Notes under the pieces: generated by a model | Told to the model about the DNA's origin: nothing | What the model saw: the letters and a program-made list of their open reading frames with translations, nothing else | Database searches by the model: none | In this document: positions 11,301-23,300 of the stretch, piece by piece | Position numbering within the stretch: the first letter of the stretch is position 1 | Layout of the letters: the number at the start of each line of letters is the position of its first letter | Translations under genes and position numbers: made by a program | Source of the DNA: Rhodocyclaceae bacterium | GTDB lineage: Bacteria > Pseudomonadota > Gammaproteobacteria > Burkholderiales > Rhodocyclaceae | Length of the DNA stretch: 64,000 nt | Direction of reading: 5' to 3' | NCBI GenBank assembly: GCA_016791105.1 | Contig: JAEUNM010000037.1 | Location: 1 to 64,000 of the forward strand

Positions 11301-14300
11301 CAGATCGCCGGCAATGGTCCGGCCGCCTTCGCAGATTTCGTCGCCAACACGGTCAGTCACGAACTGGCGCACACCCTGGGGCTGAACGAAGCCTACAAGG
11401 TGAACCCCATCGTGCAGAACGGCACCGCCAAGGTCAATGCGCAAGGTTTCGCCTTCCCCTACGACATCATGGGGCCGAAGGATTTCAGCGCCGGGGTAAC
11501 TTCGTTCAACGCGCTCAGCATGAACCTCATGAAAGCCGGCCTGGGCCTGCAGGCCAATGGCGAACTCGGTCTGCAGAACGAGTTGAACATGTGGCGCGAC
11601 AATTTCAACCTGATCAACGGCATCAACAACGTGGACGGCCTGCAGGATCTGCTCGACCCGAATGCCCTGCAGGGGCCGGACATCCGGCTGATAGGCGCGG
11701 ATGACACCTTCTACGGCTATGGCGACGAGCTGCTGGATTTCAGCTCGCTGGCCGCCGACGGTGCCGGCGGCGTGCTTTCCACGCTGAATTTCGACCTGCA
11801 GAACTGGGGCGACCAGCCGCTCACCCTGGGCGCAATTTCGCTCTCCGGCAGCGGCGCCGCCGCCTACGCGCTGGGCGGCGTGCCGGCCGCCGGCACGGTG
11901 CTGGCGGCGGGCGATTTCGTCACCCTGTCGCTCACTTTCGACCCCACCACGGTGGGCCTGGCCGAAGCCGACCTGAGCGTGGCGAGCGACGCCGCGCAGG
12001 TGCCGCAGTTCCATCTGGCCCTGGCCGGCACTGCCATTTCCGCAGGGCCGGTGCTGAACGCCCGGGCCGACCAGAACAACCTGGGCGGCATGACAATAGG
12101 CGGCACGCCGCTGGCCGCGGCCGACATTGCCACGCTCACCAACACCGGCGCAGCGCCGCTGCTCATTACCGGCATCACGCTGGCCGAAGGCGGTGCCAAC
12201 TTCACGCTGACCGGCCTGCCGGCCGATCTGGCGCTCAGTCCCATCGTGCTGGCTACCGGCGAGTCGTTTTCTTTCGGCGCCACGTTCCAGGCCGGCCAGT
12301 TGGGCCTCGCCCGCGCGCAGATCGACGTCGCCAGCAATGACGCCTTGCATCCCGTCATGCGCCTGTCGGCAGTCGGCACCGGCATCACCGCGCTGCCCGC
12401 CGTGCAATGGGGCGACGATTATTTCGGCATCGAAAACCCGGATTTCCCGGGCGTGCAGCCGCTCAATGCGGTAAGCGACGCGACGGGCAATTTCAGCTTT
12501 TTCCTGCCCGGCAATCAGCACTATCACCTGGTCGGCTATGACCCGGCGACCGACCTCGTGACGCACGGCTACGGCACCACTGCGGCGTCGGGCAAAGCCA
12601 CGGATGTAACGGCCACTCTGGTATTTGCCGCCAGCACCGAACGCGATAGCGATTTCGACGGCCTGCCGGACGACGTGGAATTTGCCATTGGCTCCGGCGC
12701 CGGCAACCGCGACACCAATCGCGACGGCATAGACGATTTCGCGGCCGTCAAACAGGGTCTGGATCCGCGCTCCGGCTTCGCCATCCCGAATGGCATCGTG
12801 GCCTCGACGGCGCTGGACGGCACGGCGCGCGCCGTTGCCGTAACCGGTTCGGCGCAGGATCCGACGCAACTGACGGCCTATGTGGCGACCGGCGAATACG
12901 GGCTGGCAATCGTCGATGTGTCGCGCTTCACGCGGCCGGAAATTGCCGGCCAGATCGACCTCAATGGCGTCAATGGCGACGTGTCGGTAGACCCGCTGCG
13001 CCAGATCGCCGCGGTGGCCGGCGGTACGGCCGGCCTGCACCTGGTGGATGTGTCCGACCCCGCCGCGCCGCAACTGACGCAGAGCGTGCTATTGGCCGAC
13101 CCGGTCACGCGCGTGGAAGTGCGCGACGGTCTGGCTTTCGTGGCCGCCGGCAAAAATATCGCCACCATCGACCTCAACACCGGCGAAGTACGGCAAACGC
13201 TCAATCTGAGCGCCCTGGGCGGCGCCACGCTGACCGACCTGGTGTTCGAAGGCGAGCGCATGTATTCCATGGATACGCTGTTCCACCTGCGCGCCTATGA
13301 CGTGGCGGGCGACACGCTGGCGCCGCGCGGATCGATCACGCTCGCGGGCGGTGCCGGCAAACTGTTCGCCGGCAACGACATCGTGTACGTGGAAGCCGGC
13401 AACGGCGGCAACGGCGGCTACCTCACCGTGGACGCGAGCGACCCGGACAACCTGGTCCTGGCATCCGGCATAGACAACAACGGTCTGTCCGGCACCGCCA
13501 TCGCGCTGAATGGTTCCGGCCTGGGCGTGGCCGTGGGCAGCAGCAGTTTCGTGTTCGGCGCATTCCGCGCGCTGGACCTGCTCAACGTGAGCGACCCGAC
13601 CAATACCAATAATCTGGTCACGCGCATCGATTTGCCGCAGGTGCCGTTCGACGTCGCGCTGGCCAACGGCCTGGCGTTCGTGGCCGACGGCACGGGCGGC
13701 CTGCAGATCGTCAATTATTTGTCTTTCGACCCCAATGGCGTGGCACCGGTAGTGTCGATCAACGTATCCGCGATAGACGTGGATCCGGTCGCGCCGGGCA
13801 TACAGGTGCTGGAAGGCAGCACCGTGCATGTACTACCGCTGGTGAGCGACGACGTGCAGGTACGCAACGTCGAATTGCTGGTGAATGGGGTAACGGCCGT
13901 CAATGACCCGGCATTCCCGTTTGATCTGTCCGCGTTCGTACCGCTCATTGCCGCGGGCGGCAGCAGCGCCGCCTTCCAGGTACGCGCCACCGATACGGGC
14001 GGCAATAGCGCCCTGTCGGCCGTGGTGAATCTGGATGTGGTGCCGGATACTTTCCCGCCGCAGTTGCTGTCGTCCAGCCTGGCGGAAGGGGACCGGCGCT
14101 TTTTCGTGCGCTCCATCGATTTCCGTTTCGACGAAGCGCTCGATACCACGCTGCTTACGCCGGGCAGCGCCAGCCTGGTAAACAAGGGCGTCGACGGCAC
14201 CGCCGGCACGCCCGATGACGTGATTATTCCGCTCACGCTGGACGCGCGCGAATTCGGCCAGAACATTTCCGTCGTGCCTTCCATCATTCTGCCGGCCGGG

Positions 14301-17300
14301 GAATATCGCCTCGAAATCGCCGCAGCGGCCATCGCCGACCGCGCCGGCAATGCGTTTGGCGCCGCCATCGTGCGCAACTTCACCATACGCCCGGCGAGCG
14401 AAGTACGCGCCGCCAGCGGCGTACCGGCCATCGCGCAGGCGCCTTCGGCCAATCCGGGCCAAAGCATAGACATCAGCGTGCCTTTCGACCCATCCACGGC
14501 CAGGGCCACCTTCCTGGTGATAGACAGCAGCGGCACGCAATTCACGCGCGAACTGCAGGCCGCAAGTTTCAACGCCGCACAAGGCACGGCCCGCTTTGTC
14601 GTGCCTTTCGACGCAGTCACCGGCGACATTACGGTGTTTTCGCAGGTCGGCAATACGATTACCAATTTCCCGGACGGCACTTTCCCGCTGCAAATCGTGC
14701 CGGTGCTGTCCGGCGTGGACGTCACCTCGGTCGCCAGCAATGGCAGCAGCGCCAATATCACCCTGAACGGCCTGGGCTTCATAGAAGGCAACAATAGCGA
14801 ATACCACTTCGGCAACACCACGCTGGTGGATAACGCCAACAATAGCGGGCCGGATGTATTTTTCGGCAGCAACGCCAATGGCCGCGTGAATCTGACGCTG
14901 CCCCTGTCGGCCGACGCCTTCGGCACCATAAGCGTCGCCACCGCGGGCGGCACCAGCGCGCCGCTGGATCTCGATCTGACCGGCATTACCGGCGCTGCCC
15001 TGTCCGGCACGCCGGCCGACCCCGGCCAGGCCAGCGCGAATGCCGGCCAGGCCGTCACGCTTTCGGGCAGCGGGCTCAGCACATCGAGCGATCTGCTGTT
15101 GCGCTACATCACCAGTGGCGGCACGCCGCAAATGGTGCTGCTCAATCCGACCAATGCCTCCAATGACGGCAGCAGCGCCACGCTCATCGTGCCCGGCTAC
15201 GCCAATGGCGCTTTCGAGCTGCAGATGGTTGGGGCGAGCGGACAACCGCTGTTGCAGGTAGTGCCGGAACTGACTTCGTACAACGTGAGCGGCAGCACCT
15301 TGCAATTGTTCGGCAGCGCCCTGGTGGAGGATGCCGCCACCTACAATTTTGCCGGCGCAACCCTTACCGACAACGTGGCCGGAGCCGGCCCCAACGTGTT
15401 CTTCCAGAGCGCGTTCGACAACACCGGCGTGAATATCACGGAAGGCGCGCACGGCCTGGGCCAGGTATCCGTAAGCACAGCGGGCGGCGAGTCGGCGCCG
15501 CTGGCGCTGAATGAATTTTCGCCCGGCCTGGGCTTTTTGCGCGACGTCGCCATAGATCGCACCAGTGGCGCCATGTGGGTGGCGGACAACGCCAGCCCGG
15601 TCAAACTGAATCGCATCGATCCGGCCACCGGCGCGGTGCTGCAAGGCATTCCGCTAAGCACGGCGGCATTCGGCTCCACCTCGCTGATAGGCGGCCTGCA
15701 GGTCGTGCCGCAGGCATTCAGCCTGAATGGCACGCCGGTGGCCGCGGGCAGCCTGTTGTTGTTCAACGGCACGCCCAGCCCGGACCGCGTGATCGCAGTC
15801 GATCCGGCCACCGGCAACGTGATCGCGAGCCTGGTGCTCGGCGCCAATTACGACACCACGGCGGGCGAATTCGACCCCAGCAGCGGGCACCTGTTCCTGC
15901 TCGCGCGCAACGGCACGCAGCGCATCGTGGAAATCGATCCGTCCAATGGCGCGGAAATTTCCAGTTTCACGACGCCTTTCAACGGCGGCGAAGCCGGCCT
16001 GGCCTTCCACCCGGTAAGCGGCAATCTGTGGTTCGGCAGCGATCAATCCACGAATGTGGTCGAGTTGTCGCGCAGCGGCCAACTGCTGCGCACCTTGTCG
16101 GTGGTGCCGCAAGGTGTCGATCAGAACGAAATTACCGGGCTCGCTTTCGACGCCGCCGGCAATTTGTTCGCCTCCTCCTCGCAGGGCGTGGTGTATAGCC
16201 TGGCGCTCGATTTCGACACCGCCATCACGCATCCCGTGCTGGCCGCCATCGCCGCCGCCGCAGCCGACGGTACGCCGGCCAATGCCGGCCTGGCATCGGC
16301 CAATGTGGGCCAGGTGATCAGTCTGTCCGGCAGCAATTTCGGCGCCAATACCGAAGTGGTGTTCGCAACCCGCAGCAATACCGGCGATCTGGGCAACATC
16401 ACGCAAACCCCGCTGGCGGTCAGCCCGGACGGCAGCCAGTTGCAGGTGCAGGTGCCCGATCTGGCGCGCACGGGGGATGTGCGTGTGGTCAATATCAGCG
16501 CGCGCAATCTTGGCTTTGGCAGCACCGCCGACGCCATTTATCGCGATGTGACGCTCAATTTCACGGCCGGCGGCGCGAGCGCCGTGCTGCGCTTCGCCGA
16601 CGACGGCCTGCAGGGCGTGAGCGACGAATCCTGGGGCCTGGACAATGTGCGCGTGCTGAACGGCGCCAGCACGGTGTATGCGGAAAATTTCGAAGCCGGC
16701 GCCGGGCCGGAATGGAGCGACAGCAGCACCGATAACACCGTGCCGGGCATATTCACACGCTTTTCCGGACGCTTTTCCAATTCCGAACAGTTGCTGACCC
16801 TGAACGGACTCACGCCGGGCCAGCAGTACAGCCTGAAATTCGATCTGTACATCCTGGACACCTGGGACGGCCTCAATGCCAGCAACGGGCCGGACCTGTT
16901 CGAAGTGAGCGCCGACGGCCAGTTGCTGCTGCGCGAAGCGTTTGCAGCCGGCCTCGGTAATGTGCAGACCTTCAACGCAAGCGACGCCATCACGCTGCAA
17001 ATCGTGCCCACCTTGACCGGCATTGCCAACGGCCGTCCGGGCGAAGACAGCTTTTTCGATCTTCTGGGCAGCGGCTTCCAGGAAGGCGCCAGCAGTGTTA
17101 CGGTAGGTGGCCGCGTGTACACGGATGCTTACCCCAACCTGAACGATTTCGACGTATTCGGCAGCCGCAACAGCACTTTCCGCATCGTCACGCCGCTGGC
17201 CCTGGACGGGCCGATACGCGTCACCACCGACGGCGGCTGGGCGCAAATCGCCGGGCCGGTGTTCGGCAGCCAGTCGGTGGCGCAATTTACCGGCATCGAT

Positions 17301-20300
17301 GCCGTCGCGCAGAGCGGCACGCCCGCCAATGCGGCGCTGGCTTCGGCCAATACCGGCCAGAGCATCGTGCTGACCGGCCAGGGCTTCAACTTCCAGACCC
17401 TGGTGCAATTCGAGGGCGCCGACGACAACGGCCAGAGCGGCCTCATTACCCGCACCGGCAGCGCTTCCGGCGACGGCTCCACGCTCACCGTGGATGTGCC
17501 GGCGCTGGCCAAAACCGGCCTGGTGCATGTGCTGGGCAGCGACGACGCGTTCATGCTGCAGATCGTGCCGGTGTTGCGCAGCCTGGGCGGCAACGTGGTG
17601 CCCGGCAATACCCTGGCCCTGGAAGGCACCGGCCTGGTGAGCGGAGAACTGCAATTGCAGGTGGATGGCCGCGGCGTAGGCATTTTCAATGTGCGCACCA
17701 CCTACGACACGAATGCCTTTTCCAGTCAGCCCGACACCCAGCAAATCCTGACGCTTACGGTGCCGGCCGGCGCCGCGCTGCCGGTGCTCACGGTAAGCAC
17801 CGCGGGCGGCACCAATAGCTTGCGCACCGGCGCCAGCGTGCAGAACAATCCCGACGCGGTGCTGGGCGCGGATGCCGGCGATACCATCGCCACGGCGCTG
17901 AATCTGGCACTGGGCGCGGACCGGCACGTGAACGTGCTGGCCACCCTGGGCGACGGCGCCGAAGCCGGCAATGATGTCGATCTGTATCGCGTCGACGCCG
18001 CCGCCGGCGAAACTTTGCGCATCGGTCTGTCGGGCGACTTTTTCGGCAATGTGCGGGTATTCGACGGCGCCGGCAACCAGCTCGATCTAAGCTTCTTTTC
18101 CACCTCCGGCAGCGCGCCGCACAGCTTTTTGGCGCCGGCGGCGGGCAGTTATTACCTGGGCGTGGCCGGATCGCCCAATTCCGGCTACGACCCCAACCTG
18201 GCCGGCAGCGGCAATAATTTCGGCAGCGTGGGCGCTTACCAGTTGAGCGTGGAACGGCGCGCCGCCGGCAGCAGCCTGCTCACCGGGGTCAGCGCCACTG
18301 CCGCGCGCGGCACGGCCGCGCAGGCCGGCATTGCCGCCGCCAACGTGGGCCAGACCATCACGCTGGCCGGCAGCAGCCTGGCGCCCGGCGAAATCGTCAT
18401 GTTCACCACCCAGGATAGCGGTGGCACCCTGGGCCAGACGGCCGTCACCGCCGCCAGCGTGGCAGGCGATGGCAGCAGCCTCACGGTGGACGTACCGCAA
18501 CGGGCCACCACCGGCACGGTCAGGCTGTTGCGCGACGCGGTCGGCCAATTCCTGCAGATCGTGCCCACGCTGGATTTGCTCCAATCCAACGCAGGCAGTT
18601 CGTTTGCGTCCAGTTTCCTCACGCTGGCCGGCAGCGGCTATGCCGAAGGCGGAACCAGCGTGCTGTTCGGCGCCAGCGTATTGCCCGACAGTTCGCGCCA
18701 GAGCGGCAATGACGTATTCGATTCTTTCGCCACCGGCGGATTCGTGCAGAACGGCGGGCTGTCGGTGATGGCGCCGGCCGGCGTGGTGAGCGGGCCGATA
18801 CGGGTAGCTACCGTGGGTGGCACCAGCGATACGCCGGATATCAGCCTCAGCGGCATAGTCGCCTCTGCCAGCAGCGGCACACCGGCCAATGCGGCGCTGG
18901 CTTCGGCCAACCCGGGCCAGAACATCGTGCTGCAAGGTAGCGGCCTCGACCTGGCGAGCGGCGTGGTATTCGCCACCGTCAATTCAGCCGGTACGCGCAG
19001 CGAAGTGATCGTGAATCCCTGGGCCGTGGCGGCGGATGGCAGCAGCGCGCAGGTGCTGGTGCCCGACGACGCCGTTACCGGCACGCTGCGTCTGATCGGC
19101 GACAACAACAGCAGCGCGCTGGCATTGCAGATCGTGCCGGTGGTAACGGGTGTGGATGCCACCTCGGTGGCCTCGAACGGCAGCACGGTGAACGTACAGT
19201 TGTCCGGCGGCGGTTTTGTCGAGGACAGTGCCAGCGCTTACCATTTCGGTTCGACCACCGTGGTCGATGCCAGTAGCGGCGCTGGTCCGGACGTATTTGC
19301 GGGCAATCTCGCCAATTCGCGCGTGAATCTCACGCTGCCGCTCACGCCCGGCCTGTTCGGGGCCATCACGGTGAGTACCGAAGGCGGCACCAGCGCACCC
19401 TTTGCGGTCGGCCTCAGCGGCATCACCGGCAGCGCCCTGTCCGGTACGCCGGCCGACGCCGGCCAAGCCAGCGCCAATGCCGGCCAAGCCGTCACGCTCT
19501 TGGGCAGCAACTTCACCACCGCAAGCGATTTACTGCTGCGCTATGTTGCCAGTTCCGGCAGCCTGCAGAGCGTGCTGGTGAATCCCACCGCGGTGGCGCC
19601 GGATGGCACCAGCGCCACGCTCATCGTGCCTGGCAATGCGAACGGCGCCTTCGCGCTGCAGCGCCTGGGGGCCAGCGGCCAGCCGCTGTTGCAGGTGGTG
19701 CCCAGCATCACCGGCTACAACGTGAGCGGCGGTACGCTGCAATTGTTCGGCAACGGTCTGGCCGAGGACGCGGCCAGTTACCAACTCGCCGGCACCACGG
19801 TGGATGACCACGTGGCGGGCGCCGGCCCCAACGTGTTTTTCCAGAGCGCTTTCGATAACACCGGCGTCAATATCACGGAACCCGTGCATGGCCTGGGCAG
19901 CGTGACCGTCACGACGGACGGCGGCACCTCGGCGCCTTTCGCGCTGAACGAATTCGATCCCAACCTGGGCACGCTGCGCGACGTGGCCATCGATACCGCG
20001 AGCGGCGCCATCTGGGTGGGCGACACCACCAATCCGGCCAAATTGAATCGCATCGATATCGCCACCGGCGCCGTGTTGCAAAGCATTCCGTTTACCAGCG
20101 GCGGCTTCGGCTCGACCAGTTTCCTGGGCGGACTGCAAGTGGTGCCCGCGGCATTCAGCCTGAACGGCAGCAACGTGCCGGTCGGCAGCCTGCTGGTATT
20201 CAACGGCTCGGCCAGTCCGGACCGCGTGATTGCGCTCGATCCGGCCAGCGGCAATGTGATCGCCAGCCTCACGCTGGGCGTCAATTACGATACCTCGGCC

Positions 20301-23300
20301 GGGGTGTACGATCCTTTCTCGGGCAATCTATTCCTGCTCGCGCGGAACGGCACGCAGCGCATACTCGAAATCAATCCGGCCAATGGGGCGGAAATTTCCA
20401 GTTTCACGCCGCCTTTCAACGGCGGCGAAGCCGGCCTGGCCATCGATCCGGTCAGCCACAATTTGTGGTTCGGTTCGGACCAAAGCACGAATGTGGTCGA
20501 ACTGTCGCGCACGGGCGCAGTATTGCGCACACTGTCTCTGGCACCGCAAGGCGTGGACCAGAACGAAACCACCGGCCTGGCATTCGACGCGGCTGGCAGG
20601 TTGTACGTGGCATCCACGCAGGGCGTGGTGTATCGCGTGGCGCTCGATTTCGATCCGGCCGTCACGCGCCCACTGCTCACCAGCATAGGCGCCACGGCCA
20701 GCGACGGAACGCCGTTCAATGCCGGCATCCCATCCGCCAACGTGGGCCAGATAATCACGCTGTCCGGCTCGAATTTCGGCCCCAATACCGAGATCGTGTT
20801 CCAGACGCGCGACAACGACGGCCAGCTCGGCAGCGAATCGCAATCCCCGCTCGCCATCGATGCCGACGGGACGCAGATGCAGGTACAGGTGCCTGACCTG
20901 GCGCGCACGGCCGAACTGCATGTGGTCAATATCAGCGCGCAGAATTTCGGCTTCGGCAGCAGCGCGGACGCAATCTACCGCAACGTCACGCTGGATTTCA
21001 CGGCCGCCGGCAGCAGTGCCAGTCTGCGCTTCGCCGACGGCGGGCTGCAGGGCATCAACGACGAATCCTGGGGCCTGGACAATGTGCGCATCATGGATGG
21101 CGCCACCCCGCTATTCGTTGACGATTTCGAAGCCGGCACACAGCCCGAGTGGAGCGACGCGGGCACCGACAATAGTGTACCGGGCATATTCACGCGCTTT
21201 TCCGGCCGTTATTCGAATGGCGAACAGACCTTGGCACTGGCTGGCCTCACGCCCGGCCATCAATACACGCTGAGCTTCGACCTCTACATCATCGACACCT
21301 GGGACGGCAGCAACCCCAGCACCGGGCCGGATCAGTTCGAAGTCAGCGTCGATGGGCAGGTGCTGCTGAACGAAGTTTTCGCGGCCGGCCTGGGCAACGT
21401 GCAGACCTATAACGCCAGCGCCGCGCTACCGCTGCAAATCGTGCCTACCCTGAGCGCCGTGGTGAACGGGCGCCCCGGCGAGGACAATTTTTTCGACCTG
21501 ACAGGCAGCGGCTTCCAGGAAGGCGCCAGCACCATCATGGTGGGCGGCGTGAGCTATGTGGACAACCACACCAATCTGAGCGATTTCGACGTATTCGGCA
21601 CGCGCAACAGCGATTACCGCATCGTGGCGCCGCTCGCGCTGGACGGACCCATCAGCGTAACAACCGACGGCGGCACCGCCACCTTGCCCGGCCCGGCTTT
21701 CGCCAGCCCGGCGCCGGTGGATTTCGCCGGCATAGAGGCGGTTGCGCAAAGCGGCACCCCGGCCGATCCCGGCCAGGCTTCTGCCAATACCGGCCAGAGC
21801 ATCGTGTTGACCGGCCACGGCTTCAGCTTCCAGACCCTGGTCCAATTTACCGGCATGGACGACAGCGGCCAGCTCGGCACGCTCACGCGCAGCGGCAATG
21901 CCTCATTCGACGGCACGACGCTCACGGTCATGGTGCCGGCCCTGGCGAAAACTGGCCTGGTGCAGGTAGTGGGCAGCGCGAGCAGTTTCAATCTGCAAAT
22001 CGTGCCCACCTTGCGCGGCCTGGGCGGCACGGTGGCTGCCGGCAACACGCTGGAAATCGACGCCTCGGGCCTGGCCGGCGACGAACTGACGGTGCAGGTG
22101 GACGGCCAGGACGTGAACACCTGGAGCCTGCGCACGCTATTCGACGCCGACACGTTCGTGAGCCAGCCCGATACGCAGCAAATTTTGCTGCTCACGGTGC
22201 CGGTGGGCGCGAGCACACCGCTCATCAGCGTAAGCACGGCAGGCGGCAGCGCCTTCCTGCGCACCGGCGTGGCGGTCACGGACGACGCCGACGACATTCC
22301 CGCGGCCGACGTGGGCGACACCATCGCCACGGCGCACGCCCTGATGCTGGCGCCCGACCACCGCGTGAACGTGCAGGCCACCCTGGGCGACGGCGCGCAG
22401 GCGGGCAATGACGTCGATCTTTACGCGGTCGATCTGGCGGCCGGCGACTTCCTGCGCCTGGACATGAGCGGCGCGTTTTTTTCCGATCTGCGCGTATTCG
22501 ACGCCGCCGGCACCATGCTGACGAACCAGTTTTTCGCCACCTCCGGCACCCAGCCCCTGGTATTTACCGCACCGGCGGCGGGCAGCTATTTCATAGGCGT
22601 GAGCAGTTCGTCCAATTCCGGCTATGACCCGAATGTGGCCGGCAGCGGCAACAATTTCGGCCAGATCGGCGCCTATCAATTGGGCGTGGAAAGACGTGCC
22701 ACCTCCAGCAGCATCCTCACCGGCATCAGCGCCGCCGCCACGCGCGGCACACCGGCGCAATCCGGCATCGCCTCGGCGAATGCCGGGCAAACCATACAGT
22801 TGCTGGGCAGCGGTTTGTCCAATGCCGACCAGATCGTATTCACCAGCCAGGACGCGAACGGCAATCTGCGCGAAACCGCGGTGAACCCCAGCGCCGTCGC
22901 GGCCGACGGCAGCAGTTTGAGCGTGGTGGTGCCGAATGACGCCGCGACCGGCAGCGTGCGCCTCGCGCGCGACCCGGTCGGCTTGTTCCTGCAGGTGGTG
23001 CCCACGCTGGACGATGTAGCCGGCAGCACCGGTTCGCAATTTGCCGGCAGCAATGTGCAGTTGATAGGCAGCGGCTTCGCCGAAGGTGCGATCGACGTGC
23101 TGTTCGGCGCCGACGTGGTGCACGACAGTTCGCGCCAGACCGGTGCGGACGTGTTCAATGCATTCGTGAATAGCCTATTCCGGCTGAACGGCGGCCTCAA
23201 CGTGATTGCGCCGGCTGCGGCACCGTCCGGGCCGATACGTGTGGTGACGGCGGGCGGCACGAGCGACAGCCTGCAGTTCGCCACCAGCGCCATCAACGCC

